A stretch of 64,000 nt of DNA from assembly GCF_042477335.2 (NCBI RefSeq), contig NC_091246.1:254247501-254311500 (forward strand), in the 5' to 3' direction. The notes beneath the pieces are model-generated. The model did not search any database, was not told where the DNA came from, and saw only the letters and a program-made list of their open reading frames with translations. A program made the translations under genes and the position numbers. Shown here piece after piece: positions 57,241-64,000 of the stretch. Positions within the stretch are counted from its first letter, which is position 1, and every line of letters starts with the position of its first letter. The stretch comes from Ovis canadensis (Eukaryota > Chordata > Mammalia > Artiodactyla > Bovidae).

Positions 57241-58604
57241 CACCGTGTGCTTTAACATTTGCTAAGAGGACAGGTCTTATGTTAAGCGTTCTTGTCACAC
57301 ACACGCAAATAACAATAACAAGGCAGAGGGCAGCAGGGAAGTTTGCAGAGGACGCACTTGTCTAGGGCGTAGACTGCAGTTCATGAGGTGTGCTTAGCTC
57401 TGAACTCATCCAGCCGTGTACATGAAACGCGCGTGGCTCTTTGTATGTCAATCACACCGCAGGAGGGGCTTTAAGACTGCCATCTCCACTAGAGAAAGGC
57501 GATGTCTGCGTGCTGGATCCAGGCGGCAGGGGCCGAGGCTCTCTGAGAAGGTGAGGGTGTTCACAAATGCAGCGATTTGTGAACAACTAGCTCCCGCTCC
57601 GGTAGAGGCTCCAGCGCCTGCCCACCCCCTCAAGCAACGGAGTCTCTGGGCAAAGAGCTCCCTCCCTGAGTGGGCCAGGGGCACCCCCAGCGCTCCACCG
57701 GCCCTGGTTCCCACCTCTGGGGAGGAGAGGCCACCTAGGACAGGACAAGCTGAGCCAGGACGCGCATCTCTGTAAGTGGATGGCGGTGTGCACCGCACTT
57801 CACAGTTTCCAGGGTGCTGCCCACACACCCTCCCACAGCCAGCAGGCAAGCTCAGAGTCTCTGCCCCACCTGCACGGGGCCGGGGGAGGGGGGTCAAAGA
57901 CGGCTCAGGAGCCAAGGAGCTAGCCCCCGGAGGCAGCCTGCACAGCACCCGCCAAGACAGGGGGGAGCTGAGACAGCCCGCCAGCCCTGGGGACGCAGCC
58001 TCTCACGTTAGGACCGCCCACCACCCCTGGACAAAGCCCCGGGGGGTAAGTGAAGACAGGCGAAGCTGCAGCCTGGCCCTGCTTTCAAGGCGCTCACAGT
58101 CACACGGACCCAAGGTGCCAGACCCCCGCCTTGGCAGGCTGGGGCCTGGGAGAGCAGTCCGAGCCCACCTGCCCGCCCGGAGCTCCATGAGTGGAAGCCT
58201 GCACTCCCCCATCACCGTCGCCCCGAGCTCCGTCCTCCCCTCCCCTCCTCGTACTCCCAGCCCATCGAGTCCTGGCAATTTATCCCATCTCTTCCTTTAA
58301 TGATCTGACCTTCTCCTTCCAGATGGTGCCTTCCCTGCCTGCGACTGGGATCGTTAACAGAAAATGGGGCTGTTGTTCCCCATCTGTCGCTGCCATTGTT
58401 CCCGTCACAAACCTGAGGCGGCTGAGACCGAATCAGAAGCCTGCCTCCTTGGACACGGAAAGCCACGACTTCCAGCTGACAGCAAGTGGGGCCTTATTTA
58501 GCATCAGCTGTGTCCGCCAGCACCCACCCAACTCTGGGGTCCTTGCCCATGCCCGTGCCCCAGAGCCCTTGGGACCGCCCGCCGGCCGCAGGAGGCTGAC
58601 TCTT

Positions 58605-58760
58605 CGAGCAGGGCCCCGTGTGGCTCAGAGAAGCACACGCCACCTCTCTGAGCCTCTGGCCTCGTCTGGAAAATGAGGGAAATAATTCCACCCGTTAAGA
58701 GTTGTTGTGAGCCTGAAAAGACTATACACTAATATCCAGTGGGCACCAGACACTCAAGAA
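58605..58760 (+). mobile_element. MIR SINE
   Basis: TCTGAGCCTCTGGCCTCGTC, TGGAAAATGAGGGAAATAAT and AGAGTTGTTGTGAGCCTGAA. Confidence 0.75.
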
Positions 58761-58770
58761 ACAGAACCCA

Positions 58771-58992
58771 GGGGCTTCCCTGGTGGCCCAGTGGTGAAGA
58801 ATCGACCTCGCAAAGCAGGGGACGGAGATTCGAACCTTGGTCAGAGAACTGGGATCCCACATCCCGAAGGGCAGCGAGGCCCGCCCACCGCAACCACTGA
58901 CTTCCACACGCCACAACTAGAGAGAAGCATGCCTGCTGCCACGAAGCGGCCTGCCTCAGCCCGGACCCGACGCAGCCGAAGAAATAAGTAAT
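58771..58992 (+). mobile_element. CHR-type artiodactyl SINE
   Basis: GGGGCTTCCCTGGTGGCCCA, CCTTGGTCAGAGAACTGGGA, ACACGCCACAACTAGAGAGA and an A-rich end AAGAAATAAGTAATTC. Confidence 0.88.
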
Positions 58993-59879
58993 TCTTTAAA
59001 GCATATTCTTTAAAAAAGAAATAGAATCCGCTACGATCACTGTCCTCAGGGTGAAGAGGATGCCCACTACTATGCTTGAGGTTGGACCGCCACCGTCCCC
59101 CAGGGCCGAGCCCCCACCCCGGCCGGCCCTACCCAGCGTCTCCAGCCCCACCTGCCTCCCACTCCCGCCACGCTCGGCCCTGCACCCTCGCCCTCATGGT
59201 GGCCCCAGCAGACAGCCCAGCCTACCCGGCTCTACGCGCTAAACCCAAGGCCCCTGTCACACCTGCCCACTCCACGGAGACGCTGCAGACCAAGGCCACG
59301 GGCATCCTCACACGCGTCTTGTCTGGACACCTCGCCCCTGCAGAGACTGGGCTCTGGGGAGGCCGGGCAGTGGCCGTGGTCACCCGGCTGGGGTAAACCC
59401 GAGAGGGGCTCCAGGGCCAGCACCCTCGGCCCTCCTGCTTCTGCTGAGCGCTTGGGCAGGTGCTGGCGCCGCCCTCTGATGGCTGAGGGTTAACACAGAC
59501 CCACCGGGGACCTGTTTCTCTGACTCTGACGGCGGGACTGGCCTGGGGTCTGCCTGGCCCAGGCCCTCCAGGGGTGGGGACAGGGAAGGCCGAGTTGGGA
59601 GAGGCTCAGCACTCGGAGCCGCAGGGGCTGGGGGGACGCAGGAAGGGAGGCCGGAAGCCCCACCCTGTCCTTTCCCCACCCCCACCTCCAGGGCCTCCTG
59701 TCAACAAACCTTTTCCCGAGCCTTAACAAACAGAGGCTAACTGGCAGGGACGGGGAGGGCGTCCTGGCCCCTCGGCACCAAATGTGACTCCAGGACAGCC
59801 ACTCCCCCCGGGAGATGCAGACACCCCTTTCCTGGGGGCTGCCCCTTCCGCGCACCATCTCCCCGACGCTCAGCCCAGC

Positions 59880-60005
59880 TGACACCTGGGAACATCCCCA
59901 TCTTCTGATGGAGAATCCCAGGCATGCCGGGGTGAGATCGTCTGTCCGAGATCACCGAGCTGGCACGCGGCAGAGCTGGGAACTGAGCCCACACAGTCTG
60001 GGTCC
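59880..60005 (-). mobile_element. MIR SINE fragment
   Basis: CATCTTCTGATGGAGAATCC, then GCGGCAGAGCTGGGAACTGA; diverged. Confidence 0.5.
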
Positions 60006-60869
60006 GCTTCACATGGTACTCAGATCCCGAAATGCACGGGAAGAGGCCCAGGGGACTCTACCCCGGGTTAAGGGAGAGAGCCTGCCTTCCTCAGGCCGCA
60101 GGGCACAGCGGCGGCCACACTGGGGTGTCAATGGGGTCCCCAGACCCCCCAGCACCCCTGCCCTTCCAAAGGGCAGAACTGACCCCCATCCCAGTCCCCA
60201 GCGGCCCCTGCCCAGCCCTCTGCTCTCAGTCTTTGGTGGATTATGATCTCGGCACACTGGGCTCAGGGCAGGAGGAAGATACAGGGGAAAAAAGGAATAA
60301 CATCCTTTGTGAACAAATGTTTCTAACATATTCTGTTTCTAACAGGCTCGTATTATTCCCCACCCCCCTCCCACACCAGGCACTGCAGATAAAAAAACAA
60401 ACTGGCAAAATAAAAGAACCAAATCATTCAAGCCCCAGGGGAACCCAGGCACTCAAATAAGATTTCAAATGACTCTTTCCATTAAAACTTCTGCTGCAGT
60501 GAAACCGGGTGGAGATAAGGCAGCTGAGTGTCTTCACAGGCCGAGGAGAAGGGAGCTGCTCACATTAGCGAGCTCCTCTCCCGCCAACACCGGGGCCCTC
60601 TCGGCAAAGCATCTGAGCTTCAGACAGGAGATGGGCGCAGGTCCGCACATGGGGCTCAGGCCCTGGACACCGCCCCCACGGGCGGGGAGAACGGAGCAAA
60701 CGGCCGACGCCCAGCAGGCAAGCCACCTTAGCCAGAATCCCTACCACCCTCGGCTTAAAACCCCTCCTCCACCGTCTGCAGGCCTCCTGGTCACAGGAAC
60801 AACCCGTGGAGGCCCGTGCGGGTCAGCACCAGACCCCGGAGGGCCCGATCCCGGCTCCTCCAAACCCAG

Positions 60870-61390
60870 GCCTCCTCCCCGTTCCCTCCTCTACCTCCTT
60901 GCACTCCCCAATGGCCCCTCTGCACCGCCCATACCCACTCAGTGTCCCTCCACTCCCCCACGCTCCCAACTCCCCTCCACCCCCTCAATGCCCCCTCCGC
61001 GCCCCTCCACCCCCCCAATGCCCCCTCCGCGACCCCCCACGCCCCTTCCGTGCCCCTCCACCCCCCACGCCTCCTCTGCGCCCCCCATGCCCCCTCCGTG
61101 CTCCGCACGCCCGGTCTGTGCCCCCCACGACCCCAACACCCTCTCTGCGCCCCCCCAACTCCTCTCCATCCCCAACCGCCCCCTCCACGCCCCCTCACGC
61201 GCCCTCCGCGACCCCCCACAGCCCCTCCGTGCCCCTCCACCACCCCAATGACCCCTCTGCGCCCCCACGTTCCCTCTGCGCCTCCCACGCCCCCTCCATG
61301 CCCCCCACGCCCGCTCTGCACCCCCAACACCCCCTCTGCGATCCCCAACTCCCCTCCACCCCCAGCCACCCCCTCCACGGCCCCTCTGCG
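60870..61390. repeat. C-rich tandem array with degenerate CCCCTCC(A/G)CGCCCC-type units
   Basis: Repeated CCCCCTCCGCGCCCCTCCAC and CCCCAATGCCCC motifs over about 500 bases, with irregular period. The transcript strand is G-rich. Open frames across it are not regarded as coding. Confidence 0.9.
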
Positions 61391-61489
61391 CAGTAGCCAG
61401 GTGACCCCCTGAAACTTTACTCAGGTCGCGCCGCCCTCCAGCTCTCAGCATGGCAACCAAGCCCCCAGGCTTCTAGGGGACTCCGTGCA

Positions 61490-61710
61490 CCTCACCCTGG
61501 CTTTCCAGTAAACCCGCTGCCCACTTCCACCGGCCTTTCCTCACACCAGCTACGCACCAGCTCTGGCCACCTCAGGACCTTTGCACTTGCTGCACAGCCC
61601 GGCTCACTGGACCGAGACCTCCGCCCAGCTTCAGAGGTTACCTCCGCAGAGCCGGCCCTGACCAGTCCAGACCCCAGGCTCTGTGCCGGTCACAAGTCAG
61701 CTCCACCCAC
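61490..61710 (-). mobile_element. L2-like LINE remnant
   Basis: CACCTCAGGACCTTTGCACT and CTCCGCAGAGCCGGCCCTGA are typical reverse L2 3' segments. Confidence 0.65.
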
Positions 61711-61850
61711 CTCGCAGCCCCACCCAGCCCCGCCCCGTCAGTTTGCTCCTCACGTAAACCTCCGCCTGCGCTTGTGAACTGCGACTTCCTTGAGAACAGT
61801 GGCCTGTTTGCTCGCTGCTCTCCTCCCCTGTGCCTAAAATTACTGCCCTG

Positions 61851-61988
61851 TTGTTCAGTCGCTCAGTCGGGTCCGACTCTGCGACCCCACGGACTGCAGC
61901 ACGCCAGGCCTCCCTGCCCATCACCAACTTCCGGAGCTTGCTCAAGCTCATGTCCATCGGGTGGGTGATGCCACCCATCTCATCCTCT
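61851..61988 (-). mobile_element. BovB LINE 3' terminus
   Basis: TTGTTCAGTCGCTCAGTCGG, CAGCACGCCAGGCCTCCCTG and CCACCCATCTCATCCTC are the reverse of the BovB end. Confidence 0.93.
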
Positions 61989-62379
61989 CAAATAACTGTA
62001 GAGACTCAATACTTTTTTTAATTGATGAAAGCCTTTGAAAAAGGTCCTGACCCCTTCCCAGCAGCATTTTTAAGTCTATTGGAGATATATATTGAATACT
62101 TATCTCGAAAAAGATCATACTAGTAACCGAGACAAAATAAAACCCCCCAAATCGCTGCTGCTAACTGGAATCAGCATACGGGAATTCTAGCATGCCACAG
62201 ACAGTAATGGTTCTGATCCGCAACAAACCAGGCCTTTTGTCGATTCAAAAAAAGCACAAATAAAGTGCTTCTAGCTTAATGAACGTAGTTTGGCAGACAG
62301 AAGCTCGCCACCTTGAGGAAGGAGAAGGACGGGATTAAGAGTGGGCCCTAAGGCCGCCTGCCCAGGCTCTGAGCCCCTC

Positions 62380-62570
62380 CCTGCTGCGCGAGCTCGGGCA
62401 AGCCGCTGCGCCTCTCGGCCTCAGACTTCCAAGCGTGCAAAGGCGTTCACAACAGACTTGCCTCGTGGCGTTACTACGAATGTGAAATGTGAAATGAGAG
62501 AGAGATGTGTAAAATGCTTAGAAAAAGGCTTGCCACACAGGAAACACTTTATAAATAGAAATGTCCACTA
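62380..62570 (+). mobile_element. MIR SINE
   Basis: GCGCGAGCTCGGGCAAGCCG, TGCGCCTCTCGGCCTCAGAC and GTAAAATGCTTAGAAAAAGG fit forward MIR. Confidence 0.7.
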
Positions 62571-62595
62571 TTTCATAGGGGATGCATAGGAGAAA

Positions 62596-62797
62596 AGACC
62601 CTGGTGGCTCAGATAGTAAAGAATCCGCCTGCAGTGCGGAAGGCCTCGGTTCGATCCCTGGGTTGGGAGGATCCCCTGAAGGAGGGCACGGCAACCCACT
62701 CCAGTATCCTGGCCTGGAGAATCCCAGGGACAGAGGAGCCGGGCGGGCTACAGCCAGTGGGGCCGCAAAGAGTCGGACATGACTGAGCAACTAAGCG
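62596..62797 (+). mobile_element. Bov-tA-type SINE
   Basis: GACCCTGGTGGCTCAGATAG, CGGTTCGATCCCTGGGTTGG, CAACCCACTCCAGTATCCTG and GGACATGACTGAGCAACTAA. Confidence 0.95.
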
Positions 62798-62874
62798 CCG
62801 CACAGAACAGGAGAAAAGAAGGATAAAGAGGCCTCCGGGTGAGAATCAGTTCAGTCTAACCTGCACCGTTCTTT

Positions 62875-63060
62875 TTACAAGTTTTATTGAGATATAATTC
62901 AGCTACCATAAAAATCCACCCCTTAAATAAAGAGTACATTTCACTGGTACAGTCACACAGCTGGGCAACCATCACCACTCTCTAGTTTGAGAACATTTTC
63001 ATCATTCTCACCAAAAAAAACCCTTAGTGGTGACTCTCCAGTCTCTCCTCTTCCAGACTA
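62875..63060 (-). mobile_element. Ancient mammalian L1 (L1M) 3' end, reverse
   Basis: TTTTATTGAGATATAATTCA, CACAGCTGGGCAACCATCAC and TTTGAGAACATTTTCATCAT are the reverse complement of the L1M 3' end. Confidence 0.8.
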
Positions 63061-63084
63061 ATTAACTTTCCATCAACTCCCACC

Positions 63085-63155
63085 ATTCTACAGATGGGGA
63101 AACTGAGGCTCCGAGCAGGGGAGTGACATGTTCAAGGTCACTACAGCATTCCCCC
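63085..63155 (-). mobile_element. MIR SINE fragment
   Basis: TTCTACAGATGGGGAAACTG followed by AGGCTCCGAGCAGG, ending 110 bases from the exon at 63265-63365. Confidence 0.65.
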
Positions 63156-63259
63156 TTCACTCTGAAGCCTCCGTGGCCCCTGAGACTAAACGCTTCCCTC
63201 GTGCCCACACATATACACACCCCAAACCTCCCGCTGTCCACCCCGACCTTAGGGCTTTA

Positions 63260-64000
<741 letters not shown>

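Noticed and set aside
60790..61460. Proline-rich and glycine-rich open frames of nearly 200-260 codons
   Set aside because: They arise from the C-rich tandem array and exist on both strands.

Overview
This is mammalian nuclear DNA from a ruminant, most likely a bovid such as cattle. The evidence is the repeat content: many BovB (RTE) LINE 3' ends, Bov-tA and Bov-A2 tRNA-derived SINEs and CHR-type artiodactyl SINEs, on top of older mammal-wide MIR, L2, L1M, MaLR-LTR and MER5A fragments. No bacterial-style gene layout is present. Nearly all long open frames are chance frames in GC-rich DNA, tandem repeats or transposon remnants. Species assignment within ruminants is inference.

One protein-coding gene is recognisable: the 3' part of ARHGEF10L (GrinchGEF, a Rho guanine-nucleotide exchange factor), on the minus strand. 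Nine coding exons were placed by matching the predicted peptide to my memory of the human protein and by checking GT/AG sites and codon phase at every junction. In transcript order they are 63365-63265, 56066-55945, 50843-50757, 49497-49271, 46387-46233, 38343-38195, 19733-19559, 11192-11070 and 9698-9160 (stop). They join without a frameshift into about 558 residues, the C-terminal beta-propeller-like part of the protein. The DH (catalytic) and PH domains, the 5' exons and the promoter lie upstream, beyond base 64000. The 3' UTR runs from 9159 to about 8545, with an AATAAA signal at 8568-8563.

Layout: 1-8544 is intergenic sequence downstream of the gene (BovB, SINEs, MIR, L2, an old MaLR LTR, a (GT)18 microsatellite, a DNA-transposon relic). 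8545-9698 is the 3' UTR plus last coding exon. 9699-63264 is eight introns and the remaining exons. 63366-64000 is the 3' end of a further intron. The introns hold several tandem arrays: a 20-bp minisatellite of about 70 copies (47783-49184), a 57-bp minisatellite of about 29 copies with a 271-bp higher-order repeat (41950-43600), three-copy repeats of 70 bp, 50 bp and about 95 bp, a GGGGA-type polypurine block and a C-rich array at 60870-61390.

I found no convincing new biological system. The observations most worth checking are the two large minisatellites (one starts 87 bases past a splice donor), a stop codon that lies inside a short tandem repeat, a weak splice donor on the exon at 38195-38343, two Pumilio-type sites near the poly(A) signal, and several AT-rich, repeat-free intronic blocks that look like conserved regulatory elements.
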